In this document: positions 45,996 to 57,148 of the stretch, one piece after another
Layout: each line of letters starts with the position of its first letter
Numbering within the stretch: the stretch's first letter is position 1
NCBI GenBank assembly: GCA_948567375.1
Contig: OX419757.1
Span: 14,584,974-14,648,973 of the forward strand
DNA length: 64,000 nucleotides
Reading direction: 5' to 3'
Origin: Lunularia cruciata
Taxonomy: Eukaryota > Streptophyta > Marchantiopsida > Lunulariales > Lunulariaceae
The notes under the pieces: model-generated
What the model was told of the DNA's origin: nothing
What the model saw: the letters and a program-made list of their open reading frames with translations, nothing else
Database searches by the model: none
Position numbers and translations under genes: made by a program

Positions 45996-47356
45996 TTGAT
46001 TGGGGTTCAAGAGATTTTACTCCAAAAGGGTAGTGATAATTTAGCAATGGGAGATCAAGTACCTTGTTGTAGTGGAGGAGGCTCACTTTTGGATGTAGAT
46101 GCAAGATTTATAGACTCAAGTTTGGATTCCCAACCTGAACAATTCTTAGGGAAATTTGGAGAATTGTTGAGGATGGCTTCTTTCATGCCTTGCAAAGCAA
46201 AAGAGGATGAAAGGTTTTGCATGGTGACAAACCATTATGGCCAAATATTGGATTATTTGGAGGACCTCGAGCATTTTGCATAGATTCATGGTAGGAATTG
46301 CAAAAAGCCTATTCAAAAATCCACAGCTTTTAGTTTCATGGCTACATTTTTTATATGAGAGGGGTAAGGATTTCTTACTTCTATGACACATGACAAACTT
46401 TACAAGAAATGGTTGAGGTAAATGAAATAGTACAAAGAAACTCAAGCGGTGAAGAAAAAAGCTACAAAAGAAGGTCTCACAGAGAAGGAATATGGCAAAA
46501 GTTGGAGAACTATATTAGATAAATTGAATAAAATGTGCTTGCATTTTGCTAGAATGGAAGCCATGTTTGGGAATAAAGCAAAAATTAGTCCACCCGATAT
46601 GGCAAGTTTGGGAGATTTAAATCCCAATTTGAGCGAGGCTGGCTCAGAGGTCCTTGAAGGTGCACAAGAGGGCTCTCAATTCTCATCTCCCTCGGAGGTG
46701 GTGCTCTCAGACTTGTAGTCCCAGTTTGTCCCAAACACCGAAGGGATGGAAAACATACCTAGTGTTTACACTGATAATGGAATCCAATCACCTAAAGAGG
46801 AGTCACCATTTGTTGCACCAATAGAGGACTCACCTTTTGTTACACCACCTCCACTAACTTATATAGGGGATAGGTCTGAGGGCACTTTCTTGGATCAAGA
46901 AGGAGAATGTGATCCAAAGAGGAGAAAAGGTGGAATTTTGGCAAGTAAGGTATCTTGGATGTCTCCTAATATGTCATTGTCTCATGATTTAGCAAAAATC
47001 ACCATGTTGAAAGCAAAAAGTATAGAATAATGGGAGAGGTTATGACTAGCTGAACTAGAAGCCACAAACATGATGAAAAGAGAGAAAATAATTATGAAAA
47101 TAGAAGGTGAACTTGATAGATTAGAGATAGAGAAGCTGAAAGTTGAAAGTTGAAAAAAGTTGAAATTGAGAAGAAACTAAATGCAAACAAAAGGAAAGCT
47201 ATGGCAGACAAACACAAGTTCAAGGAGAAGAGTTTAGAGCCAAAGAACACTCATGAAAGTTGAATTGAGAAGAAACTAAATGCAAACAAAAGGAAAGTTA
47301 TGGCAGACAAACACAAGTTCAAGGAGAAGAGTTTAGAGCCAAAGAACACTCATGAA
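45996..47356 (+). pseudogene. Decayed gene, possible SANT-like/coiled-coil transposon accessory protein
   Basis: Consecutive plus-strand frames: 45996-46283, 46449-46718, 46746-47030, then a Lys/Glu-rich helix to 47356. The segment MCLHFARMEAMFGNKAKI followed by SPP is reminiscent of the end of SANT/trihelix domains in plant PIF/Harbinger second proteins. An acidic, Pro/Ser-rich linker follows with DPKRRKGG and then an EELDRLEIEKLK-type coil. TAG and TAA stops interrupt it. The assignment is a resemblance only; a PIF/Harbinger transposase remnant does lie 6.5 kb to the right. Confidence 0.35.
47158..47356 (+). repeat. Tandem duplication, two copies of 99 bp
   Basis: AAGAAACTAAATGCAAAC starts at 47171 and again at 47270; copies are nearly identical. 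99 bp is 33 codons, so the duplication preserves the frame of the coiled-coil remnant. Confidence 0.95.
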
Positions 47357-47634
47357 ATAAAAATGAGTCTCCTTTGAGTAGGAAATATCTTGAGGAAATA
47401 AGCATTTATTTCTAAGTGCTAACTCAAATTTTGCATGAAGATCATCCTTCTTCTTTGGAAGAATAAATACTACTCCAAATTCATCATACTCTAGTGATAA
47501 AAAATAACATGCCACAATGTAACTTGAGTTATTTTATAATAAAGATGAATTTTTTGAAAATGTTAAACCAAAAATGTAATAGTTTCTAAAATCTAAACCA
47601 TGTTTTCTGAAATGTTAAATGAGTTTTTTGAAAA

Positions 47635-47930
47635 GGCCATGCTTATTGGCACTAGATGCCACTCATCCGCACCCGTTGCTGCTCATCAACACCCATTGCC
47701 ACTCATCAGCCCTTGACAAAGCTTGTCCCCAATGCCACATGCCACTTGATGCTGCCTAATGCAATGAGTGGCACAAGATGGGTTTCTAGCAACGCATGAT
47801 GGCACCTATTGCTGCCTTGAGACGCAAATCAACCATAACTTGTAGGCGTCCAGTGCTGTGGGATGCCGCTCAAAACTGCATAATGTGCTTGACTTTTGTG
47901 GGTGGTGCTTGTAGGTGCTAGTTGACACCC
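47635..47930. repeat. Degenerate GATGCC/CACTCATC-rich low-complexity block
   Basis: GC-richer than its surroundings, with recurrent words such as GATGCCACTCATC, CACCCATTGCC and GATGCTGCC. It resembles the blocks at 51530-52150 and 52980-53400. No coding sense. Confidence 0.6.
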
Positions 47931-49289
47931 AATTAAACATAGAGAAAATGAAAAATAACACAATAAAATATATTTGAGAATTTGATAAGGAGATTTATCA
48001 AAAATGTGATAAAAAAGTATGAGAGAATATGATACATAAGATATATATAAATGTACATAAGATGTGTATAAAAGAGAAAACACTCAAGCATGTAACTACA
48101 CTAGAGGAAAAGGAGGTGAAGAAGAAGAAGGAGATGGAACATGGTGTCAAAGTGCTACTACTGCATCCAAGTCGTCACCGGTATACATGATGTTGAATCC
48201 AAAATGGACTCAATGACCATCAAAGAGTCCATTTTCTCTCATCCAAGGATCAATGCTTGATTCACGTAGCAAGAAGGGAATATGGGTCACTACTATAAGA
48301 ACTCAGGCTACCAGATGTCCACTCCTCTTCTACCCAAATAATAACAAGCCTATCATCATAAACAAGTCTATCCAAAGTACCCATCAAAGGGCCAAATGAG
48401 CAAGTGTATGATGTTCTCTCTACCTTGTAAGGATGGAAGTGGGTAGGATGGACAACACCATGTAGATGGTTCCTATAATAAGAGAGTGAAAAATTGTCTA
48501 GGATAAGAAGATCATGAAGAGGTAAACCTAATGAGATGCGTATATAATCTAACTCTAAGTTCTTTAAACTCATCATCTTGTTAGACACCTATAGAACACA
48601 AACATGCCATGTAGTGAGACCCAATGTGAACTCTCTTTGGGATATTTGACCTGTGAGCCGGCCTGTCTCTCACTCATGATGAATCTTTGATGGCTATTAT
48701 GGTAGTGCACCATGGACTAGGAAGGCAAAGAATCCCAACTCCATCATATTCCTCTAAGGCTAACACTCCAAGACTCAAGATATTTTTCACTAAAGAACTC
48801 AATAAGAGAGAGATAGTTGCAAATGAAAGGATGATGAGTACTTCCTCACCCCTTTGTTTATATACTTATGAAATAGGTATGCACTAAAGTTACTATTTAC
48901 CATAGTAACTCAAGTTACTTGGCTAAAAGTCAAGTAAAGTCAAAAAGCATAAAGGAATATCCATCCACATATGCATATTCCACTAAGCATGTGATCTTAT
49001 CTTGACCCAACCACTAAGTCAAGGATTACTTCACATATGCTATCCTTGGACTATAGAAGAATCCAAAACAAAAAGGTTTTCAGGCCAAAGAGTTCTCAAC
49101 TCTTTCCTCAAAGCCAAACACCTAGGAATAATACCAAGTCAACACACTAGAATCCAAAATAGTGGTGCTCATCTTTTCTACTTCCTCTAAAGTAAGGTCC
49201 CTACTATCTTAACTATGACTAAATTTAACTAATCATGACTAACATAAAACCATCATTTATCTCTATATAAATAATATTTCTCAAGTATT

Positions 49290-49344
49290 TGTAATACCAA
49301 GCTAAATATCACAATACCACATACATGCACAAATGGGTATTACA
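49290..49344. repeat. 55-bp unit with perfect 9-bp terminal inverted repeats
   Basis: Runs TGTAATACC...GGTATTACA. The ends equal the start and inverted start of family II LTRs, but the 37 bp between are not LTR sequence. No target duplication seen. Confidence 0.5.
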
Positions 49345-50127
49345 GACCATTGCTACATGCTCCTTAACAACCACTCTACTCCATCTAGAGTAAGATTTAT
49401 CTACAAGATAACCTCAAATTGTAGCAAACAAAAGTGAATGAAATGGCAAAACCCCAAGACATGCATACCACCCTACAAGCCCTGACTATGTGTAAGGGCA
49501 CCAACCATGCCTAGTAGTCCACATCTCCTATACACGGAAACCGGTGCTATCACAAACCCAATATGATGCCAAACAAGTAACATTCACAACAATAATCTTC
49601 TTTTGCATGAAGCTTGGGAAGAAAATATGTGGAATATACTCTCTTGATAGACAAAGCCTCTCTCTAAACTCAATCTGAGTCCCTAAGTCTCCACATTGTG
49701 AGATAAGGCAAACATCCGGGTCTCTTGAGTCACAATAGTGCATGGTAACACATGGGTGGCATCTACCACAATTGTGGCATTAGTTTGGGTCTGTATCTCA
49801 TGGTATTGGGTGTGGTGAGCAATAATACATAGTCTCAATCCAAGATAAGCCACACAAGCCCTCACTTGAGCTAGACTACTCTCACTCTCCTCTACTTGAA
49901 CATGTGTACTTTCACACCTCTCCATAGCAAATGCTAACTCTTGCACCTGATTTTGTAACAAGACCCTATTACCCTCAGCCATGGCAAGGGCACAAAGGAT
50001 GTTCAAGTCAAAGTCAACTAATCTTTGTTCTTTCTTCATCTCATAAATAATCTTGGTCAAATGCCACTCCTCATGTGTAGGAAGAGTATCCTCTTGCTTT
50101 CAAAGGAATCCCTCTCTCTTTACTAAC

Positions 50128-50433
50128 AATCTACCATGCTCCTCAAAGCTCTCCAATCTACTCTCGTGCTCAAGCACTAATCTCTCTTGCTCTTCTATGG
50201 TCTCTAATTGCCTCTTGCACTCAAACACTAATCTCTCTTGCTCCTCTATACTCTCCACTTGCCTCTTGCACTCAAGCATTAATCTCTTGTGCTCTTCTAC
50301 ACTCTCAAATCACCTCTCACACTCAAGCAATAATCTCTCTTGCTCCTCTACACTCTTTAATCTACTCTCACACTCAACCAAAAGTCTGTCTCCCTCCTCA
50401 GCCACTTAAACACAATCCTTTAAAACACGAGTG
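50128..50433 (-). repeat. 51-bp tandem repeat, about six copies
   Basis: AATCTCTCTTGCTC-like words start at 50128, 50179, 50230, 50281, 50332 and 50383, an exact 51-bp period. On the minus strand each unit encodes 17 residues of the type EEQERLVLECKRQVESI. One unit (about 50310) carries a TGA. The period is a multiple of three, so it expanded while coding. Confidence 0.92.
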
Positions 50434-51709
50434 ATGCCAATAGAACAAGAAGAGAGTGAAGGTATTGTGATGAAAGTGGGGTGAGTTGCTCCCTTGCATG
50501 TGGAAAGAGGGGAGAAGGGGAAGAAGAGGGTGCTAGAGCTTTCTCAAAAGATGAAGATGGAGAAGGAACTCCTTCTTTAAAACTATCACTCAATAACCTC
50601 ACTATTAGTAAGGCATGTATCTCAATACAAATATATTGAACACTTATTCACAAGTGGTACATTTAGTCATTCATCAAATAAAACTCACTTTTGAATCAAG
50701 TAAATACACAAGTTCATTAATTAAGGTATGCTAAATTAGCTCATTTATTAAATCTGATAATGGTATATACAATAGAACTTTGTATGTTTTCAAACAATGA
50801 AAATATAAAAATATATATGCCAAAACTCAAATCTTATCAATCAGTCACCATCCTCATCCTCTCCCTCATCTTGCCCATCATTAGCACTTGTGTCCTTGAC
50901 CTCACTCTCATTCTTTGCATCTCATGATCATGATCACCATCCTTTTCATCATGTATAATCTCCTCTTCTCCATCACTCAAGTACAGCACTTCCTCCTTGG
51001 GAATGAAACCTCTCTCCACAAAGAGGTAGGTGAGTATCTGCCCAAGTATCTGCCTCTGAACTTGTGCAACTTAGGTCTCTATAATTGGCTTTGCAAACTC
51101 CCCACCTCTACAATGATAACTCAAAATGCTAAGTCCCCCCAATCATAATCCTCCACACTAAATCTCCTCATCTCTGTCTTGATGTTGAGAACCAAATTTC
51201 CATGTACAATCTTGGGCTATAGAGTGGGTGCACTTAGAAGAAAGCCTTGAAAGCAAGATAAACATATTACTTTGCCAAATACCTCTTTGCAACTCTGTCT
51301 CTTTGTGTGGAAACCAATCTGGAATAGTTGTGTAAGGAACAATCTTCCTCCTTGGTATCCTTCCCCTTGGCATTGCAAATGCATCTCTCACTATATCAAC
51401 TGTCAATTGAAATTGCCTCCTCTTGACTAAGCTAGTGTAAGTACTCTTGTCCCAAGAACTCACAAATTTAGTACATGGAAGAGCCTGCAAAAACAACCAA
51501 AAAAAAACTTTTAGTTCACCAAAGATATTGGTTGCCGCTTGGCGATGCCCTTGTACAAGGAAAAGAAACTAGAAGCTGCAAGATGATGCAAGATGCTGCT
51601 TTGAGATAGGGAAAACAATAGAGATTTTCATTATGAGATGCCTGGTGGTGTTGGCGGATAGGGTGCTATGGCACAAGGTATAGGGCAAGGAACCTATGGG
51701 GTACTAAGT

Positions 51710-52132
51710 GATGTTGGTTGGGACTATGGGACAAGGAAGGGGTTAAGTGTTTTGCAACCCGCCGCCCGATGACACAAGGCGGCATCCTGAAGAGGCACTA
51801 TAGGACAGGTAAAATGCAAAGAAACTTAGGAGGTGGCATTGAATGATGTTGGTTGATGCCACAGGATAGGGAAGGGGTTAAGGGTTTTGCAATTTTCCAC
51901 CCAATGATGTAGGATGACGCTATGGGGAGGCACAAGGAGGTGCAAAGAGGCACTATGGGACAAGTAAATGCAAAAAAACTAAGGAGTTGGCACCGGATGA
52001 TGCTCATTAACATTGTGGGAACAGGGAAGGGATATAGGGTTTTGCGACTTGCTGCCCAATGATGCAGGATGGCAGAGTGACATGTTGGGAGGCAATGGGA
52101 GGCACTGCAAGATAGGCTCAATTGGCATTTGG
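51710..52132. repeat. Diverged tandem repeat, three copies of about 135-155 bp
   Basis: Units start at 51710, 51845 and 51999 with GATGTTGGTTG or a variant. Each contains GGGTTTTGCAA/GACT, a CCCAATGATG-like word and GGCACTATGGGACA or a variant. It has the same word style as 47635-47930. Not coding. Confidence 0.8.
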
Positions 52133-53769
52133 TAGCACCTATAGGCGCTAAACATTGAGTGAAAGAAATCACAAAAATGGCGATGAACTTTTGAAAACTA
52201 GAGCAAAAATGTAGAAAGTAACTAAGGAAAAAAAGAGAAATACCTTGGGACATGGATAATGCAAGCAAAGTGTGATTTTGAGGCTAATTACATCAAGATC
52301 AACCTCCTTGATGCTTGCTATAGTTGTTCAAATTTGATGTTTGTCCATCTAGCATCATTTCATGAAGTTTATAGGGTGTTGAATGGTGTGGAATCTGATA
52401 AGCCAATGTCCTTCTTGAGTATTCCTTATGCTCTCACCATCAACAATCTTCTCATAGCCATAGATTTTTGGCATGGAGAATATATGAAATGTGAAGACTC
52501 AAATAAAGGAATTTGATTGTCAAAATTTGTGGGCTCCTTGCTTGTTGTACTACTCTCACCTTATTATTCAGAAAATACTACTTCTACTTTCAAAAATGGC
52601 TGTAAAAAGTGGCTCTCTTAAACCATTCTCCTCAGTCTTGAATCCTAGTCCCAAAAGCACAATTGTGAAATCTTGTCTCAAAATGAAACTCCCTATGTCA
52701 AACCCCACCACTCTTGAATCTCTTTTTTATGTACATAAACTCAAACAACACTTGGGACCCAAACTGTACACCCTTTTGAAATTGCAAATTGCCAAACTTT
52801 TGAAGATCACACTCCTCCTTCAAAAACCACTAAGTTGAATTGCTCCAGAAAACTCCCAAAATGCTCAAATGTGAAATCTATCTATAGGGAGGAGGGTTTA
52901 TATAGCCCCTATATGACAAATTATTGATATAAACTTCACTCACTAAATTTGTATTTCACCAAAAAAACACCAATTCACTACAAAAATATACAAATCATGA
53001 TTTGCAATATGTGGCATGCCGCCTCCCCAACTAGCACACCCAACCATTAGATAAGAGGAGTGCTTCAGAGCATCGCCAAGTGCCATCACGTGGTGTTGAG
53101 ATAGGCATTGTTGAGCACCAACAAGCAATATCCATCTCAATACACATGTATCGATGGCTTCCAATGCCTCCTAGAGTCTATGAGTGAGTGTCAACCAAAG
53201 TCACCCTTACCAACCACCATGCCAAAACACACCAATGTCTCCAAGCGCCATCCAATGAGTTTTCTATAGCACTTTGGGCATCAGCTAATACCATCTAGCA
53301 ACTTTCAATGCTTTGGACATTAGCCAATGACTTTGAGTGTACATTGGGCATCATTAAGCACCACAAAGTGTCAATGGGCATCTGTGAGCATAATCTTGCA
53401 TTCTTACATAAGATCCGTGAAGAGAACAAAAAAAATTTGAAAACTTGGTGTTTGTCAAGGCAACAACATATGAAAATGTTTTAAAAACTATGGAAGAAAT
53501 ACTAGAAACATTATTTACAAGATATGCAAAATTAAAAGAATGATATTTCTATTGTATAGAAACATGATCTCATTTCATTCCACATTATATGATCCACATG
53601 ATGAGCAAGGCATTGTTACATTACCCTTGACCTACTTTCTTCTCTATCAAGCTTTATTCCATTAAAAGTCATTTCTGAATCTATTTGAATTTCCTTTGTA
53701 AATCTGCCATTGTACTCTGACCAAACTTCAGACCTATTGATTAAGTAGCAATGTAAAATAATACAAACT
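52133..53769. other. Stretch with unrecognised short frames and degenerate repeat
   Basis: Plus-strand frames at 52259-52516 and 52491-52838 overlap and have no motif I know. 52980-53400 is a GGCATC/GATGCC-rich degenerate block like 47635-47930. The rest is AT-rich. No gene can be supported. Confidence 0.45.
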
Positions 53770-53774
53770 GAAAC

Positions 53775-54599
53775 TCACTTTAACAAATATGCATTTCTAC
53801 TATTATCTTTAATTTGTACTCTAAGCTCACAAAGAGAATGCCATCTAGCTTTCAATATTCCTATACAATGCTCATTTATCACCCTTGCCTTTGCCAAATA
53901 TTTGTTGAACTCTTGCTTGTCCTCTTTTTGTGCACGTTTGAATGTTGGGACTAGGTGATGCATGGGTACATAACCATAATCACCTAAAAGGTACTCTTTG
54001 GACTCAAAACTATGACATCCCCTCTTTGGTTCAAATCATTCAAGAGTGATGATTTTTTCAAACAATTCATGTCATGATATGATCTTGACATTACTTCAGA
54101 TAAACAAACCAACCACAAACCTTTAATACAATCATGCAATAATAAAATCATGCAAATGTACAGAGAGGAGAACCAATGCTAATAAATAGAATAAAGGAAC
54201 ATAACAAAATATAGAACATTTACCTCCCATAAAATATAGAATTCTCCTTTTATCATCACAAATCACTTGACCGTTCATGGAATATGAGCCCTTTTGGCTG
54301 AAATATATTTCTCTATCCAATGTGGGTTGAGTACCAAGAGGAAACAATGTTCCATCTACCAAACCAACACAACCAAGGAAACCTTTTTGTGCAAAAAAAG
54401 CGGATATCCTTCTCCTCTCCTTGTGCTCAAGCCATGCAACTTGACTCCTCGTCAAATCTAATATGGCAGTCATAACTTGGTCAGTAAAGGCAATTGTTGA
54501 ACCTACACTAATGCCCCAAATGTTTAACCTCCTCACAACACAATCTCCATTACTATGATGCCCAAATCTATTGAGAGCTAGAGCTACTTGGAGCCACAA
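53775..54599 (-). pseudogene. PIF/Harbinger-type transposase (DDE_Tnp_4 family), damaged
   Basis: Read leftward from 54599. Helical N-terminal part (FTDQVMTAILDLTRSQVAWL), then GCVGLVDGTLFPLG with the first Asp at 54354-54356. DREIYFSQKGSYSMNGQVIC and DDKRRILYF follow. After a break, KEYLLGDYGYVP carries the second Asp at 53979-53981 and KARVINEHCIGILKARW the Glu at 53871-53873. The catalytic triad is therefore present. The middle holds either a GT-AG intron (about 54223 to 54121, 103 nt) followed by one frameshift near 54010, or simple decay. The N-terminus is short compared with the usual family length. Not functional as it stands. Confidence 0.85.
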
Positions 54600-56100
54600 T
54601 GGTGTTTGCTCCCACCGGTAGGTCTTTTAAAAAATGTGTGATCTTATCAAATCTACCAAGGTTGAAAAGTGATTAACATCCATTCTAGTAAGTTTGCAAA
54701 AGGCCTTTGGCTCTAGATTTCAAAAATACTTTATCACAAGTTCTTGACTAAGAGGATAAGTAAATCAAGGTTCCAAGTTTCTATGCGTACGTGCAAACTC
54801 TCGCCCACTAATCAATAATTCAAACATATCTAAATCTCCTTCTACATCTTCATCTTCTAATCTTTGCATCTAGATCTCCAAATCTAGTTGTATACACCAT
54901 TGTACACATTTCCTTATGTTTTGAGTTCACTTTCCATGAGTGCTCCCTCTCGGCATGTTACTAGACTCTGTCCTCCTCTATTCTTTGATCACCAAAAATA
55001 ACTCTACCCTCCGTGATTCTTTAATCACCAAAAATAACACTTGATCTGCATGCCCTACTCTTCTCACTTCAAAGATATTACATGCACAATGAACAAGGTC
55101 GCAAGATAAGAAATACATTTTGAACTAGTTGCACAAGGAATTTTTAAGTAATAAAATTGAGAATTTTATATCATGTTTCAAACAAAATTCACTCCCCATC
55201 TTTGCACCTTCACACAACCTGCACTAATCTTCCAACTTCAAACTAAATTCACTCACTCTCTTCCCACAACCTGTACTAATCCTCTATGTCAATTTTCTCC
55301 TTCTCAGTCTTCTTGCGCGGTACATCTCGTTCTCGTACATCACCTATCTTTGTGGCCCCTTTGGTGGCCACCCACTTCACCCTAACCTAAACTATGCACT
55401 TTATTAACTCTAATGTATAATTAATACTTTGCTGCGGCGTGACAACTGAAAACTCTATATCCCTGATTTCATTCGAACCATATTCCTATTTCCCATGGTT
55501 AGAAGGATGGGAACCATGCTTCCCATCCTCCGTGTTCTCTATAGGCTCACCCTTTTCCCCTTTTTCTTATTATGGAATTTGCTAATAATAAGGAACTTGA
55601 TCGGAACTCCATAGCAAGACCTTTTCTTGCTCCCGCACCCATATCAATTTAGTCAAAGCGTCGTAATCATTTATAAGAAAATATATAGAGCTACATCCTA
55701 CTATTTCTGAAATCCCCTCCTACTCCACTTTCGTTTTTTCAAATTTATGGGTATCTATAAATAATTTACGAATGCCGGAAAACTTCTTAGAAGTCCGTCC
55801 CTTTGTAGTCTGGATACTTCAGCGCATCCTACATCTGACCGGCCCGGGCCTTTCTGGTACAGTAAAACGTGAACAAGCAAACACTTTGACTGAGGCCGCC
55901 AAGTCATCATAAGGAAAGGCACGTCAGCCAGCCGCCTCTCTCTTGTCACCTTGAAACAGGAAACGAGTCGCTCTTCCTAAGTGGAAAGTTGAGGGTTTGG
56001 TGTTTCGAGAAGCGAAGCGTTTCAAGGGGGACCACAGCGTGGTTCCAGTCCCACAAGACCAGAAGAAGGGAAAGAGCAGAGGAAAGATTCAACCTTCATC
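54600..56100. other. Intergenic stretch with a composition change
   Basis: To about 55.6 kb it is AT-rich; the phrase TTTAATCACCAAAAATAAC or a variant occurs twice near 54985-55040. From about 55.75 kb CpG dinucleotides become common and the text looks like promoter/5' genic DNA. No gene identified. Confidence 0.55.
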
Positions 56101-56636
56101 TCTTTGTCTTTAATCTATGATGGCGACAGTAAATCTCAGAGGTGTATATTCCCGGTAAATGATGACGCGTCGGTAACTGTAGTGTAACTGGGAACCTCCC
56201 ACTTGACATGAGGTGACAACTGGACCGTGCCGTTGGAGAGATGCAGGGAAGCACACGTCTCCGTCGTGCGATAGGTACGATGGTAACGTATAAACATAGT
56301 TTCGGTCAAAGAGGAGTCGAGGACGATGACGACGACGACGACTGATGAGTCATAGATTCTGCCAGAACGTTCCGCAGTGGAGATAATTTCTTTCACGGTA
56401 TGTACAGTATGACGTCAACTTGTGGACAAGCGGGCTGCGGGAGGCGGAAAGCGAACCTCGTTCGTGCATGGATCTGGAATGCACTGTAGAGAGAATCATC
56501 GCTTAGGTTCGGAAAGTTATGTGAGTGCGCCATCCCGGTGTGGAGCCGTACTTGTTTGTTCCATGAGTTGAGGCAGGGCACAGAAAGGACACCCCCGGCG
56601 AGTGGAATTTAGGTCTCGTGTCCTCTCCTTCGCTGG

Positions 56637-56664
56637 ATTGATCGATCGATCGCTCGCTCGCTCT
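56637..56664. repeat. GATC/GCTC tetranucleotide repeat
   Basis: GATTGATCGATCGATCGCTC then GCTCGCTC: four-base repeats that switch from GATC to GCTC. Typical of plant 5' leader microsatellites. Confidence 0.9.
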
Positions 56665-57004
56665 TGGGCCAGGCAGAGAAGGGAACGGGGTCCAGGACAG
56701 GAGCCGAGAGGCGAGCAGCGAGAAGGAACACACTCACAAGGTCGTAGCCATCCATGGAGGAGCTCGGGAGGTTGAGGTAGAGGAGGGAAGGCTCGCGTGT
56801 GGCGTCGATCTGGCAGGGGGAGCTACGGAGGTCGGTGAATTGGCAATTCCGTTGGATGATTTGAAGGAAAAGGAGACAGGCAGACAGCTATGGAGGACGG
56901 GAGGAGGATGAGGTAGGGGAAGCTCTCTTTGTTGCCTAGATTTTGCTGATTGTGGAAAGTTGTCGATTGCAAGGGCTGGCGGATCTGGGAAGGGGGGCTG
57001 ATTC

Positions 57005-57079
57005 ATGAGTAGGATGTGCAGTCAAGCTGACGAGGAAGAGGTGGAGTCGGTGAGTGATGAACATCCGGATCATGGATAA
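57005..57079 (+). other. Possible upstream ORF (24 codons)
   Basis: ATG at 57005, acidic peptide MSRMCSQADEEEVESVSDEH plus four residues, TAA at 57077-57079, ending 69 bp before the main ATG. Relevant only if the transcript starts upstream of it, which the sequence cannot show. Confidence 0.3.
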
Positions 57080-57148
57080 GGGGCCTGAGGGATAACGTAT
57101 TCTTAGGGTTGAGCAGAAGGTCGGAAGAAAGTGAAGGTTTGTTAAACG

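Larger units (their letters stand above)
48262..51496 (-). pseudogene. Unrecognised, decayed coiled-coil protein locus
   Basis: Read leftward. 51496-51158 gives KFVSSWDKSTYTSLVKRRQF followed by VRDAFAMPRG, in the style of the N-terminal domain of 'putative plant transposon' proteins. 51019-50837 gives an acidic segment (EEVLYLSDGEEEIIHDEKD). 50602-50420 is Ser/Pro-rich. 50433-50128 is a six-fold 17-residue coiled-coil repeat, continued by another coil at 50060-49683 (QVQELAFAMERCESTHVQ). 48588-48262 gives an unrelated-looking segment. Stops and frame changes separate the parts; some may be introns. I cannot name a family. A retroelement gag-like or captured host gene are both possible. Confidence 0.35.
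56101..57148 (+). promoter_or_regulatory. Probable promoter and 5' UTR region of the gene at 57149
   Basis: CpG-rich block directly upstream of the ATG. It contains a (GAC)n run near 56322-56342 and a GATC/GCTC tetranucleotide run at 56637-56664. No TATA box stands out, so start sites may be dispersed. The extent is inferred from composition and position only. Confidence 0.45.

Noticed and set aside
50053..50409. Plus-strand Ser/Leu/Asn-rich repeat ORF
   Set aside because: Shadow of the 51-bp repeat. The minus-strand reading gives a sensible charged coiled coil, while the plus-strand reading gives a CSSTLSNLLSHS-like low-complexity product.
56503..57006. Antisense open frames (Pro/Ser-rich) opposite the 5' region of the gene
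   Set aside because: Open because of GC-rich, low-stop composition. No domain, no splice or promoter evidence, and they overlap the likely 5' UTR.
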